Below, in pieces: positions 9,956 to 18,163 of a DNA stretch of 64,000 nucleotides. Below the pieces are notes generated by a model. The model did no database searches. It saw only the letters and a list, made by a program, of their open reading frames with translations, and was not told where the DNA came from. Positions within the stretch are counted from its first letter, which is position 1; the number at the start of each line of letters is the position of its first letter. The position numbers were made by a program, and so were the translations under genes. Source of the DNA: Sphingomonas profundi (GTDB lineage Bacteria; Pseudomonadota; Alphaproteobacteria; Sphingomonadales; Sphingomonadaceae); contig NZ_CP046535.1 in the NCBI RefSeq assembly GCF_009739515.1, positions 3,581,501-3,645,500 of the forward strand. The letters are read 5' to 3'.

Positions 9956-10045
9956 CGCATCGAGCAGGCGCAGGGCGGCACGGCGCGCGGGCGTGCCGGC
10001 GGCATCGGGTGTCAGCGGATGGTCCTTGCGATCACGCGGGGGCGT

Positions 10046-12064
10046 TCAGTTCGGCCGCTGGCGGCCGAGGACGCCGTTCAGCCACTGCTCGTCCAGCTGC
10101 TCCGGTGCCTGCACGTCCTGCTGGCCCGCCGGCGCGGCATCCTCCTCGCGCGGGGCGGGTGCGGCTTCCTCCCGGCCGATGCCGTTCTCGTCGACGAAGC
10201 TCTCGTCCGGCTGGCCGAAATAGGCCTCGTCGTCCGGCTCCAGCTGCCACTCGGGCAGAGTCACCTCGGTGTCGAACGCCTCGGTCGGCCGCTTGGCGAC
10301 GGCGACGCGCATGAAGGCGGCGAACGCCTGCGCCGGCGCGCGGCCGCCCTGCAGGCCGGGGATCGCCTTGGCATCGTCGCGCCCCATCCACACGCCGGTG
10401 GTGAGGCCGCTGGAGAAGCCGACGAACCAGCCGTCCTTGTTCGACGAGGTCGTTCCCGTCTTGCCCGCCACCGGCCGGCCGATCTGCGCCGCGCGGCCGG
10501 TGCCGGTGTTGACCGCCGTCTGCAGCAGGTCCGTCATCTGCGCGGCCACGTAGGGCGCCACCAGCACGCGCGAGGTATCCACCTTGTGCTCGTAGAGGAT
10601 GTCGCCGGCGCCGGTCGTCACCTTCAGGATGCCGTACGGGGTCACGGCGATGCCTTTCTGCGCCACGGCGGCGAAGGCGCGGGTCATGTCGATCAGCCGC
10701 ACATCGCTGGTGCCCAGCACCATCGAGGGGTGGGTATCCACCGGCGTGGTGATGCCGAAGCGGCGGGCCATGTCCGCCACCGTATCGAAGCCGACCTCCG
10801 ATCCCAGGCGCGCGGCGACCGTGTTGATCGAGAAGGCGAAGGCGCTGCGAACGTCCATCTCGCCGTTGAAGCGGCCGCTGCTGTTGCGCGGGCGCCAGCC
10901 GTCGATGTCGATCGGCTCGTCCACCACGCGATCCTCGGGCTTGTGCCCGGCCTCCAGCGCGGCGAGGTAGACGAACAGCTTGAACGCCGATCCCGGCTGG
11001 CGCACCGCCTGCGTCGCGCGGTTGTAGATCGAGGAGACATAGTCGGTGCCGCCGACCATCGCCCGCACCTCGCCGCCTCGATCCAGTGCCACCAGCGCGC
11101 CCTGCGTGCCCGGCGGCGTGTTCTGGCGGATCGCATTGTCCGCCGCGCGCTGCATCGCCAGGTCCAGCGTCGTCCACACGTCGATCGGCTCGCTCGTCTC
11201 GTCCACCAGCGTGTCCAGCTGCGCCAGCGCCCAATCGGTAAAGTAGCGCACGCTGTTCTGCTTGGGCTCGGGCGCCAGCGCCACGGCGGCGGGATCGGCG
11301 GAGGCTGCCTCTGCGGCGCTGATCTTGCCCTGCGCGCGCATCAGATCGATCACCACCTTGGCGCGGCCCACGGCGGCGGCGGCATCGGCGGTGGGCGAAT
11401 AGTTGCTGGGCGCCTTCACCAGCCCGGCGATGATCGCGGCCTCGCCCAGGGTGAAGCGATCGGCCGAGTGGCCGAAGAACTTGCGCGCGGCGGCATCGAT
11501 GCCATAGGCGCCGCCGCCGAAATAGACGCGGTTGAGGTACAGCTCCAGGATCTGCTGCTTGCTGAACTTCCGCTCCATCGCCAGCGCCAGGATTATCTCG
11601 CGGAACTTGCGGGCGAAGGTGCGGGTGTTCGAGAGGAAGATGTTGCGCGTGAGCTGCTGGGTGATCGTCGACCCGCCCTGCGCCCAGCGCCCGCGCTCCA
11701 CGCGCACCATGCCGCTCCGCGCGATGCCGATCGGGTCGACACCGGGGTGCATGTAGAAGCGCCGGTCCTCGGTGGCGATCATCGCGTCCACCATCGGCTG
11801 CGGGATCTTGGCAAACGGGATCCACTGGCCGTAGCTCGGCCCGAGCGAGACGATCACGGTGCCGTCCGCCGCGTGCACCCGCACCATCTGGCCGTTGGGC
11901 GAGGATTTCAGCTCGTCATAGCCGGGCAGCGAGGCCATCGCGATGACGACGGCGATGACGAGCGCGACGACCGCCGCCAATCCGCCGAACACGAGGATCT
12001 TGAACGTCCGCACGATGGTGCGGCGGACGGGGCCGGTTTGGGGACTGGAGCGCTTGGATGCCAT
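10046..12064 (-). CDS. Class A penicillin-binding protein (PBP1 family)
   Basis: This is a bifunctional peptidoglycan glycosyltransferase and DD-transpeptidase, 672 aa. It has an N-terminal cytoplasmic tail and one membrane span (about residues 23-45). The GT51 domain has EDRRFYMHPGVD, GGSTITQQLTRN and LELYLNRVYFGGGAYG. The transpeptidase domain has the active-site Ser in GSAFK, the SIN triad member, and KTGTT. The tail is acidic and Gln-rich. The length is shorter than E. coli PBP1a, and the OB-fold insert seems to be absent. Three catalytic triad elements are intact, so it should be active. The rsmB frame opens immediately after its stop. Confidence 0.95.
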   Translation of the reverse strand: MASKRSSPQTGPVRRTIVRTFKILVFGGLAAVVALVIAVVIAMASLPGYDELKSSPNGQMVRVHAADGTVIVSLGPSYGQWIPFAKIPQPMVDAMIATEDRRFYMHPGVDPIGIARSGMVRVERGRWAQGGSTITQQLTRNIFLSNTRTFARKFREIILALAMERKFSKQQILELYLNRVYFGGGAYGIDAAARKFFGHSADRFTLGEAAIIAGLVKAPSNYSPTADAAAAVGRAKVVIDLMRAQGKISAAEAASADPAAVALAPEPKQNSVRYFTDWALAQLDTLVDETSEPIDVWTTLDLAMQRAADNAIRQNTPPGTQGALVALDRGGEVRAMVGGTDYVSSIYNRATQAVRQPGSAFKLFVYLAALEAGHKPEDRVVDEPIDIDGWRPRNSSGRFNGEMDVRSAFAFSINTVAARLGSEVGFDTVADMARRFGITTPVDTHPSMVLGTSDVRLIDMTRAFAAVAQKGIAVTPYGILKVTTGAGDILYEHKVDTSRVLVAPYVAAQMTDLLQTAVNTGTGRAAQIGRPVAGKTGTTSSNKDGWFVGFSSGLTTGVWMGRDDAKAIPGLQGGRAPAQAFAAFMRVAVAKRPTEAFDTEVTLPEWQLEPDDEAYFGQPDESFVDENGIGREEAAPAPREEDAAPAGQQDVQAPEQLDEQWLNGVLGRQRPN

Positions 12065-12123
12065 CGGTGAGGCGCCCGATTATAGGTTAAGCCGCGGCGC
12101 CACAAGCCGCGTGCGCGCCCGCC

Positions 12124-13200
12124 TCAGCCACCGATGCGGGTGAGACGGGCGAGCAGGCCGGCGAGGCCGGGCACGCCGGCGAGCGGCGGCAGCAGCGCCC
12201 GCGCCGGCCCCTCGGCGATCGTCCGCAGGCCGCTCGCCAGCCGCAGCGGCCGTGCGGCATGGGCGGCGAAGGCGCGCTGATAGGCGGGGGCGCCGCCCGC
12301 GCCGGCGCGGGCGTGATGCGCCGCCGCCAGCCGGCCGCTGGCCAGCGCGATCGCCACGCCATCGCCCGCCAGCGATGCGATCACCGCCGCCTGGTCGCCA
12401 AGCCGGAAGAGCCCCGGCATCGTCTCGCCGGTGCGCCAGCCATAGGGCACGGCGGCGATCGCTGCCCACGCGGGCGCATCCTCCGCGCCGGCGATCCGTG
12501 CCGCCAGCGCGGGCGCGTCCGCCGCGAGGCTGGCGAGCAGCGCCTCCGGCCCGGCGCCCAGCCGCGAACGCTTGACCGAGAGGCAGAGGTTGATCGATCC
12601 GTCCTCCTGCACCAGCAGCCCGGCATAGCCACGGTCGAGCAGGTGCAGCTCGATCGTGCCGGCCAGCGCCGCCGCCAGCGCGCGGCCGGGCCGCAGACGC
12701 GCGCGTAGGCCCACCGCCGGATCGTCGCCGCCGGCCTCACGTGGCCGGGCGAGGCCGCGCAGATCATGCTTGCCGGTGGCGAGGAACAGTGCGTCGGCCG
12801 TCAGCTCCGCGCCGTCGGCCAGCCGCAGTCGTAGCCCCTCGGCCGCGCGCACCGCCAAACCGCGCTCGATCCGCGCGCCGGCCGCGGCGGCGGCGCGCAG
12901 CAGCGCCGCGTCGAGCGCGTAGCGGGAGAGGCCGGCGGCGCGGCCGGGCAGGCGGCTCTCGGCCGAGCGTCGCCCCGCGATCAGCCGCAGCCGGCCGATC
13001 GGCCGGGCGCCGAGCGCCGCCGCCTCGACGCCGATCCGGTCGAGCGCCGCCAGCGCATCCCAGCCCAGGAAGCCGCCGCACACCACGTCCCGCGCCTCGC
13101 GGCTCCGCTCGACCAGCAGCGGCGGGGTGCCGGCGCGGGCGAGCAGCAGCGCGGCGGCGGCCCCGGCCGGGCCGCCGCCCACCACGATCGGCCCGCTCAT
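12124..13200 (-). CDS. FAD-dependent oxidoreductase (geranylgeranyl-reductase-like) of the type III PKS operon
   Basis: This is a 358-aa flavoprotein monooxygenase or reductase. An N-terminal dinucleotide-binding motif (VVGGGPAGAAAALLLARAG) is followed by VCGGFLGWDAL. A second FAD contact lies near residue 275 (LGDQAAVIASLAGDGVAIAL), a pattern shared with geranylgeranyl reductases and lipid hydroxylases. Its ATG overlaps the methyltransferase stop (ATGA), so the two are translationally coupled. By analogy with srs-type operons, where a type III PKS is followed by tailoring methyltransferase and flavoprotein genes, it may oxidise the polyketide ring; the substrate is unproven. Confidence 0.85.
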   Translation of the reverse strand: MSGPIVVGGGPAGAAAALLLARAGTPPLLVERSREARDVVCGGFLGWDALAALDRIGVEAAALGARPIGRLRLIAGRRSAESRLPGRAAGLSRYALDAALLRAAAAAGARIERGLAVRAAEGLRLRLADGAELTADALFLATGKHDLRGLARPREAGGDDPAVGLRARLRPGRALAAALAGTIELHLLDRGYAGLLVQEDGSINLCLSVKRSRLGAGPEALLASLAADAPALAARIAGAEDAPAWAAIAAVPYGWRTGETMPGLFRLGDQAAVIASLAGDGVAIALASGRLAAAHHARAGAGGAPAYQRAFAAHAARPLRLASGLRTIAEGPARALLPPLAGVPGLAGLLARLTRIGG

Positions 13201-13889
13201 CGGAACCGTTCGACGCAGAGCCGGAACGGGAAGCGCCGTACGACGCGCGCCTCGGCTATCCCGGCATCCGCGAGCATCGCCCGCCACTCGTCCGGCCGAA
13301 AGGCGCGCGCCACCGACAGGCGCCCGTCCGCCCGCACGATCGGGTGCCAGCGCAGCGCCGCAGCGAGCAGCGGGAAGCCGTACCAGGCGAAGCGGTGGCG
13401 GTGCAGATCGTTGACCATCCAGCCCATCGCCGACTCGGCTTCCATGAAGCGCAGGAAGGCGTCGATCTGCGCCTCGTCCATGTGATGCGTCACGAAGCTG
13501 CTGACGATGCAATCCCACCGCTGGCCGGCAAGATCGGCATAGTCGCCGGTGCGATAGTCGATCGCCATGTCCGCTGGCGTCGCCGCGCGGGCGGCCGGCG
13601 CGCTGTTCGGGTTGAGATCGATGCCGACCAGCTCCGCCGCGATGCCGCGCCGGCCTGCCCAACGGGCGATCGCACGCAGCATGTCGCCCTGGCCGAAACC
13701 GACGTCCAGCAGGCGCAGCCGCCGGGCGGCGCCGACCGCGCGGGCAAGGAAGGCGAGGGTGGGCCGCGCCGACATCGTCACCACGTTGACCCGCGCCAGA
13801 TCGGCGAGGACGGCGGCGTAGGCGTCGGCCGGCAGGTCGGCCGCGTCCATCTGCTCCTCCTGCCGCCAGCGGCGGGCGAGCGGGTTCAC
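13197..13889 (-). CDS. Class I SAM-dependent methyltransferase of the type III PKS operon
   Basis: This is a 230-aa methyltransferase. Motif I is LLDVGFGQGDML, followed by an acidic residue in VGIDLNPNS and post-motif DCIVSSFVTHHMDE, i.e. a Rossmann methyltransferase whose acceptor is probably small. The GTG start at 13889 overlaps the stop of the type III PKS (GTGA); the longer open frame upstream is only a shadow of the PKS gene. The downstream FAD enzyme overlaps it by 4 bases. It probably O- or C-methylates the polyketide product, but the acceptor cannot be read from sequence. Confidence 0.87.
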   Translation of the reverse strand: MNPLARRWRQEEQMDAADLPADAYAAVLADLARVNVVTMSARPTLAFLARAVGAARRLRLLDVGFGQGDMLRAIARWAGRRGIAAELVGIDLNPNSAPAARAATPADMAIDYRTGDYADLAGQRWDCIVSSFVTHHMDEAQIDAFLRFMEAESAMGWMVNDLHRHRFAWYGFPLLAAALRWHPIVRADGRLSVARAFRPDEWRAMLADAGIAEARVVRRFPFRLCVERFR

Positions 13890-14944
13890 GGCACGCTCCG
13901 GAAGCGGAACCCCTCGGCGGCCAGGCCCGGGCCGAACGCCACGGCGACGCCGTTCGCCACCGGCCGCCCGATCAGCCCGGCCAGCACGAACATCAGCGTG
14001 GCGGAGGACATGTTGCCGTAATCGGCCAGCACCCGGCGGGATGGCGCCAGCGCCTGCCCGTCCAGCGCCAGCGTGCCTTCCACGGCATCGAGTATCGATC
14101 TGCCGCCGGCGTGGACGGCCCACGCGTCCACCGCCTGCGGCGGGCCGAACAGGCCGGCGGTGAAGGCGGGGTCGCGCAGCGCCGCCGCGATCCGGCCGGG
14201 CACCTCGCCGGACAGGTGCATCGCGAAACCCTGGTCGCCGATGCGCCAGCGGATCAGGTCCGCCGAATCGGGCAGGGTGGCGGCGAACATGCCGTCGATC
14301 GCCAGGCCGTGGGGATCGGCGCTGACGATCGCCGCGGCGGCGCCGTCGCCGAACTGGAGCATCGCCAGCAGCGGCTCCAGCGTGTCGTCGGGCTGCAGGT
14401 GCAGGGTCGAGAGCTCCACCGTCACCACCAGCACCCGCGCCGCCGGCTCCGACCGGACGATGTGGTGCGCCGCGCGCAGCGCCGCCACCGCCGCGTAGCA
14501 GCCCATGAAGCCCACCAGCGTGCGCTCGACGCCGCCGTCCAGCCCCAGCGCGGCGGCCAGGATCTGGTCGATGCCGGGCGCCACGAAGCCGGTGCAGCTC
14601 GCCACCACCAGGTGGGTGATCCGGCCGAGCGGCCCCAGCCGCCCGATCGCCGCCAGCGCCAGCGCCGGCGCCGCCTGGGCATAGACGTGCATCCGCGCGG
14701 CGGTGGAAGGCAGGATCGCGTCCGCGTAGAAGCCGCTCACCTCCACCGGCGATCCGCCATGCGCCGCCGTGGGCAGCACGGACCAGCGGTGCGCGATGCC
14801 GGATCGCTCGGCCATGCGGCGGAACAGCGCCCGCTTGCGCGGATCGGCCAGCCGCCGCTCCGCCCAGCCGATGAAGGCGGCGTGCACATCGTGATCGGGA
14901 ACGGCGGTGCCGATGGCATTGATGGTGGCGGTCGGTCTGTCCAC
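13886..14944 (-). CDS. Type III polyketide synthase (chalcone/stilbene synthase family)
   Basis: This homodimeric condensing enzyme extends an acyl-CoA with malonyl-CoA without an ACP. All three catalytic residues are visible: Cys in VASCTGF (117), His in WAVHAGG (278) and Asn in YGNMSS (311). Also present are GFMGCYAA and the C-terminal FGPGLAAEGF loop. I choose the GTG at 14944 (352 aa), with AGGA 4 bases upstream, because similarity starts just after it (TINAIGTAVP); a TTG at 14998 is possible but lacks a ribosome site. Bacterial members make alkylresorcinols, alkylpyrones or similar lipids; product unknown here. Confidence 0.93.
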   Translation of the reverse strand: MDRPTATINAIGTAVPDHDVHAAFIGWAERRLADPRKRALFRRMAERSGIAHRWSVLPTAAHGGSPVEVSGFYADAILPSTAARMHVYAQAAPALALAAIGRLGPLGRITHLVVASCTGFVAPGIDQILAAALGLDGGVERTLVGFMGCYAAVAALRAAHHIVRSEPAARVLVVTVELSTLHLQPDDTLEPLLAMLQFGDGAAAAIVSADPHGLAIDGMFAATLPDSADLIRWRIGDQGFAMHLSGEVPGRIAAALRDPAFTAGLFGPPQAVDAWAVHAGGRSILDAVEGTLALDGQALAPSRRVLADYGNMSSATLMFVLAGLIGRPVANGVAVAFGPGLAAEGFRFRSVP

Positions 14945-15035
14945 GCGATCCTGTCCGTCCGCCGCCGGGGTGCCCGGATCACGCGATACTGCGGACAATC
15001 ATCGCCGAGGCAAAATGTTTCGGTGAAGCGGCCAG

Positions 15036-15209
15036 TTAGGCGTGGCGGGTGGTCGGACGCGGCCGATCCGTGCGCTTGCCGGGGAACGGATTGGCCGGCG
15101 CGATCGGCGGATCGTCGCTGCTCCGGCCGAACAGGCCGCAGGCGCGCGGCAGGCGGCGGGGCGGGGCAGGGGAGCCGGCGTCACGATCGCCGAAAAGGCC
15201 GTGGGACAT
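15036..15209 (-). CDS. Possible small protein, 57 aa, ahead of the type III PKS
   Basis: This short frame starts at ATG with GGGAG 6 bases upstream and ends 91 bases before the PKS start, on the same strand. The product is Pro/Arg-rich with a repeated Gly-Leu-Phe-Gly element (MSHGLFGD and CGLFGRSSDD) and a basic tail. I recognise no family. The composition is compatible with chance coding in GC-rich DNA, and only the ribosome site and the internal repeat support it. If real, it may be the first cistron of the PKS operon. Confidence 0.33.
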   Translation of the reverse strand: MSHGLFGDRDAGSPAPPRRLPRACGLFGRSSDDPPIAPANPFPGKRTDRPRPTTRHA

Positions 15210-15338
15210 GTCGGGCTCCCGCTCCGGGCACAGGATCAGGCCGAGGCAGGGGTTCGCGGCATCGATGCGAAGGCTCGGCAGCAGCATCTCGGGCACCCCT
15301 CCGGCCGGGCAGCCCGGCCTGTTCGTCTGTTCGGTTGC

Positions 15339-15377
15339 CGGAAGGCGCGATGACGTCGCGTGAACATCGCCCTTCCG
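15339..15377. promoter_or_regulatory. Imperfect 13-bp palindrome in the divergent control region
   Basis: The arms CGGAAGG-C-GCGATG and CATCGCCCTTCCG pair over 13 bp with one bulged base and a 12-base loop. It lies between the minus-strand PKS operon and the plus-strand SARP-like regulator. A second, smaller hairpin (7-bp stem, 15303-15319) is nearby. It may be an operator or an mRNA fold. Confidence 0.4.
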
Positions 15378-15422
15378 ACAGGGACGTGTTAGGCGCGCCG
15401 CCGTGAGCGCATCCGTTGGTCT

Positions 15423-15441
15423 ATCGTGAAAAGATCGTGAA
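15423..15441 (+). promoter_or_regulatory. 11-bp-period direct repeat, candidate SARP binding site
   Basis: ATCGTGAA-AAG-ATCGTGAA is a perfect 8-bp direct repeat with a start-to-start distance of 11 bp, i.e. one helical turn. It sits 22 bases before the ATG of a SARP/BTAD-type regulator. SARP proteins are known to bind direct heptamer repeats with 11-bp period near promoters, so autoregulation is a reasonable inference. Confidence 0.5.
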
Positions 15442-15462
15442 TCCGGTAGTGCAGGGGGCAAG

Positions 15463-17496
15463 ATGGCGGCCGAACGATCCTCCTTCGCCGAACCCGGATA
15501 TCTGATCCGGCTGCATGGCGACTTCCGCGTGGTCGATTGCGCCACCGGCGGCGACGCCACGCCGCGCAGCCGCAAGGCGCGGGCGCTGCTCGCCTACCTC
15601 GCCCTCTCGCCCGATCGCTGCGCCGGACGCGAGCGGCTGACAGGCCTGCTGTGGAGCGATCGCGGCGAGGAGCAGGCGCGCGCCAGCCTGCGCCAGACGC
15701 TGGCCGAGCTGCGCGGCCTGCCACTGGGCGAGGGGATGGCGATCACCCGCCGCGACGTCTCGCTGATCGAGGGCGCGTTCGAGACCGACCTGCACCGCGT
15801 CGTCGCCGCGGCGCAGAGCGGCGACCTCGCCCGGCTCTACGATCCGCTGAACCAGCTCGGGCCGGTGCTGCTCGGCGATCTGGAGGGGGCGGACCGCTGC
15901 TATGACGACTGGCTGCTGGTGGAGCGCGGCCGCCAGCAGGGACGCATCGTGCAGACGGTGCTGGCCGCCACCGCCGGCGTCACCACGCCGGGCACGCTGC
16001 CGCTGCGCCGCGCGATCCTGACGACGGTGCAAGGCCTCGATACCGGCGACGAGGAGATCGCCCGGCGCGGCATGGCGCTGGACCACCAGGCGGGCGATCT
16101 CGCCGCGCTGCATCGCCGCTACCGCCAGCTCGATGCCGGGCTGAAGCGGGACTATGACGCGCCGCCCTCGCCAGAGACGCAGCGGCTGTTCCGCCAGTTC
16201 ACCGCCGTCGGCCCGGTCAACGTCGCGCCGGCCGAGCCCGCCCCGTCCGGCCCGCGCTTCCCCGCCCCGCGCGAGGCGGCGGCGGCGCGGCGCATCGAGC
16301 CGCCGATCCTCGTGATCTCGCCGTTCCAGGTGATCGGCGCGGGCGGCGAGGAGGCGTTGCTGGCGCAGATCTGCCACGACGATCTCCAGACCGCGCTCGG
16401 CGGCTTCCGCGATCTGCGCGTCCTCTCCGTCTCCGATTCGGGCACCGCCCGGCTGGATGCCGCCTGCGCCGCGTCGATCGCCAGCTACGCCCTCTCGGGT
16501 TCGGTGCGCGGGCATGACGGCGAGTATCGCATCAACCTGCGGCTGACCGCGATCGAGAGCGGGCTGCTCGTCTGGACGCGGCAGCTCTCGGTGCGGCAGA
16601 CCGGCCTGGGCGCGGCGATCGACGATCTCGTCGCCCGCATCGCCGGGGCGGTGCTGCCCGTGGTCGAGCGCGACATGAGCCGCGTGCTGGAGGAGGCGCA
16701 CGATGCCGATCCCGCCGCCTACGCGCTCTATTTCAGCGGCCGCGCCCGCCTGCTGGTCTCGCAGAGCCTGGCAGACGTGCGCGCCGCCGCCGACATGTTC
16801 GAGCGGGCGATCGATCTCGATCCGGCGCTGACCAACGCCTATGTCGAGCTGGCACGGCTCTACAATACCGATTTCCTCCAGCGCATGGCCGGGCACGATA
16901 TCGCGCCGCTGCGCGCCCGCGCGTTCGAGCTGAGCAGCAAGGCCGCCTCGCTGGATCCGGAGAGCGGCCACGTCCACTCGCGGCTGGCCTGGTGCTATCT
17001 GCGGCGCGGCGACGGCGCGCTGGCCGAGCAGCGCTTCTCGGCCGCGCTGGAGGCGAGCCCCTATCATGCGGACGGGCTGGACGAAGCGGGCTTCGGCCTC
17101 GTCCATCTCGGCGCGTTCGATCGGGCCGAGGCGCTGCTGCGCCGCGCGTTCGAGTTCAATCCCTTCCCGCCCGACGAATATTTCTCCGACATGGCTGTGC
17201 TGCTGGCGCTGCGGCACGAGCATCAGCGCGCCGAGGAGCAGTTCGAGATATCGCGCAATCCATCGATCCACTATCTCGCGATCCGCGTGGCCAACCTCGC
17301 CTTGCTCGGGCGGACGGATCAGGCCGCGGCGCTCGGCGGCACGCTGCGCGCGCGCTTCGCGCCGCTGTGGCAGGCGGCGGGCAGCCCCAGCGACGCTGAC
17401 CTGATCGAGGGCATGTTTCACTTCCTGCCGTTCCAGCGCCCGCAGGATCGCGAGACGCTGACGCGCGGCCTGTGCGCCGCCGGCTTCAGCTGCTGA
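15463..17496 (+). CDS. SARP/BTAD-type transcriptional regulator with TPR repeats
   Basis: This is a 677-aa cytoplasmic regulator. Residues ~8-90 form an OmpR-like winged helix (RLHGDFRVVD, RSRKARALLAYLALSPD, ARASLRQTLAELRG). A BTAD-like helical region follows to ~245. Residues ~278-400 resemble a TolB-N/FlgO-like domain often found in adenylate-cyclase-type TPR proteins (PPILVISPFQVIG, YALSGSVRGHDGEYRINLRL, VWTRQLSV). The rest is tetratricopeptide repeats. AGGGGG precedes the ATG. It is divergent from the PKS operon and convergent with tfuA (11-bp overlap of the 3' ends), so it may control either. The cluster-specific role is inferred from location only. Confidence 0.85.
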   Translation: MAAERSSFAEPGYLIRLHGDFRVVDCATGGDATPRSRKARALLAYLALSPDRCAGRERLTGLLWSDRGEEQARASLRQTLAELRGLPLGEGMAITRRDVSLIEGAFETDLHRVVAAAQSGDLARLYDPLNQLGPVLLGDLEGADRCYDDWLLVERGRQQGRIVQTVLAATAGVTTPGTLPLRRAILTTVQGLDTGDEEIARRGMALDHQAGDLAALHRRYRQLDAGLKRDYDAPPSPETQRLFRQFTAVGPVNVAPAEPAPSGPRFPAPREAAAARRIEPPILVISPFQVIGAGGEEALLAQICHDDLQTALGGFRDLRVLSVSDSGTARLDAACAASIASYALSGSVRGHDGEYRINLRLTAIESGLLVWTRQLSVRQTGLGAAIDDLVARIAGAVLPVVERDMSRVLEEAHDADPAAYALYFSGRARLLVSQSLADVRAAADMFERAIDLDPALTNAYVELARLYNTDFLQRMAGHDIAPLRARAFELSSKAASLDPESGHVHSRLAWCYLRRGDGALAEQRFSAALEASPYHADGLDEAGFGLVHLGAFDRAEALLRRAFEFNPFPPDEYFSDMAVLLALRHEHQRAEEQFEISRNPSIHYLAIRVANLALLGRTDQAAALGGTLRARFAPLWQAAGSPSDADLIEGMFHFLPFQRPQDRETLTRGLCAAGFSC

Positions 17497-18163
17497 TCCG
17501 CCGCCGCAGCCCGCGCAGGAACACGGTTTCGGGTGGCGGCCGGCAGGGTGGGGGCGCGATCGGCATGGCGAGGCGATCGATCAGCGCCTCGGCGTCGCGG
17601 CGCTTGAGGCTCGCCTGCTCGTCGAGCGGGGCAAGCGGCCGGCCGGTCGCGGCGGCGAAGCGCGCCCGCAGCGCCGGCCATGTCCGGTCGCGAAAGTTCA
17701 TCGCCGCCGCGATCCGCATCAAGGCGGCGCGATCGGCGGGCGGCGCGGCGGCCACCGCCGCCGCCACGTCGACCAGCGCCACCGTCAGCGGCCGGCTGCC
17801 GAGCGCCGGCGGCGCGTGGCTGACCATCACGGCGTCGTCGCGCGTCCAGCGGCCGTCGCGATAGGCGGCGTAGATCGCCCCCACGCCGATCATGCCGAAC
17901 CGGTCGAGCTCGGCCGCGCGCAACGCGCCGAGGCTCGCCGCGCCGAGCACCGGCACGCCGACCGCGATGGCCGCCAGTATCTCCTTGTGCCACACGCTGG
18001 GGCCGCTCTCGAACACGCCGTCCACCAGGCCGATCGCGGCCGGCCGTTCGGCGGCGGCGCGCAGCACGTCGCCGCAGCCGGCCGGCGGGCGCAGCACGAG
18101 CCCACGCGACAGCGGGCGTCGCGATCCCCACAGGCTGGGGCCGGCGAACAGGATCGCGCTCAT
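17486..18163 (-). CDS. tfuA: TfuA-like protein, partner of YcaO
   Basis: This is a 225-aa TfuA-family protein. Landmarks are AILFAGPSL at the start, RPAAIGLVDGVFESGPSVWHKEIL and GVPVLGAASLGALRAAEL, followed by GMIGVGAIYAAY, all typical of the TfuA core. In trifolitoxin and thioamide systems TfuA works with YcaO, and it is thought to deliver sulfur or allosterically support backbone thioamidation. The ATG overlaps the YcaO stop by 4 bases. The C-terminus is basic and Pro-rich. The 3' end overlaps the SARP-type regulator tail by 11 bp. Family identity is secure; the substrate is unknown. Confidence 0.9.
   Translation of the reverse strand: MSAILFAGPSLWGSRRPLSRGLVLRPPAGCGDVLRAAAERPAAIGLVDGVFESGPSVWHKEILAAIAVGVPVLGAASLGALRAAELDRFGMIGVGAIYAAYRDGRWTRDDAVMVSHAPPALGSRPLTVALVDVAAAVAAAPPADRAALMRIAAAMNFRDRTWPALRARFAAATGRPLAPLDEQASLKRRDAEALIDRLAMPIAPPPCRPPPETVFLRGLRRRISS

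Noticed and set aside
8813-12070. A 1085-codon open frame on the plus strand opposite rsmB and the penicillin-binding protein gene
   Set aside because: It is the Arg/Gly/Ala-rich antisense of two well-recognised genes, a normal effect of high GC content; it has no domain.
15421-17421. A 666-codon open frame opposite the SARP-like regulator
   Set aside because: The plus-strand product has clear winged-helix and TPR sequence; the antisense has no domain.
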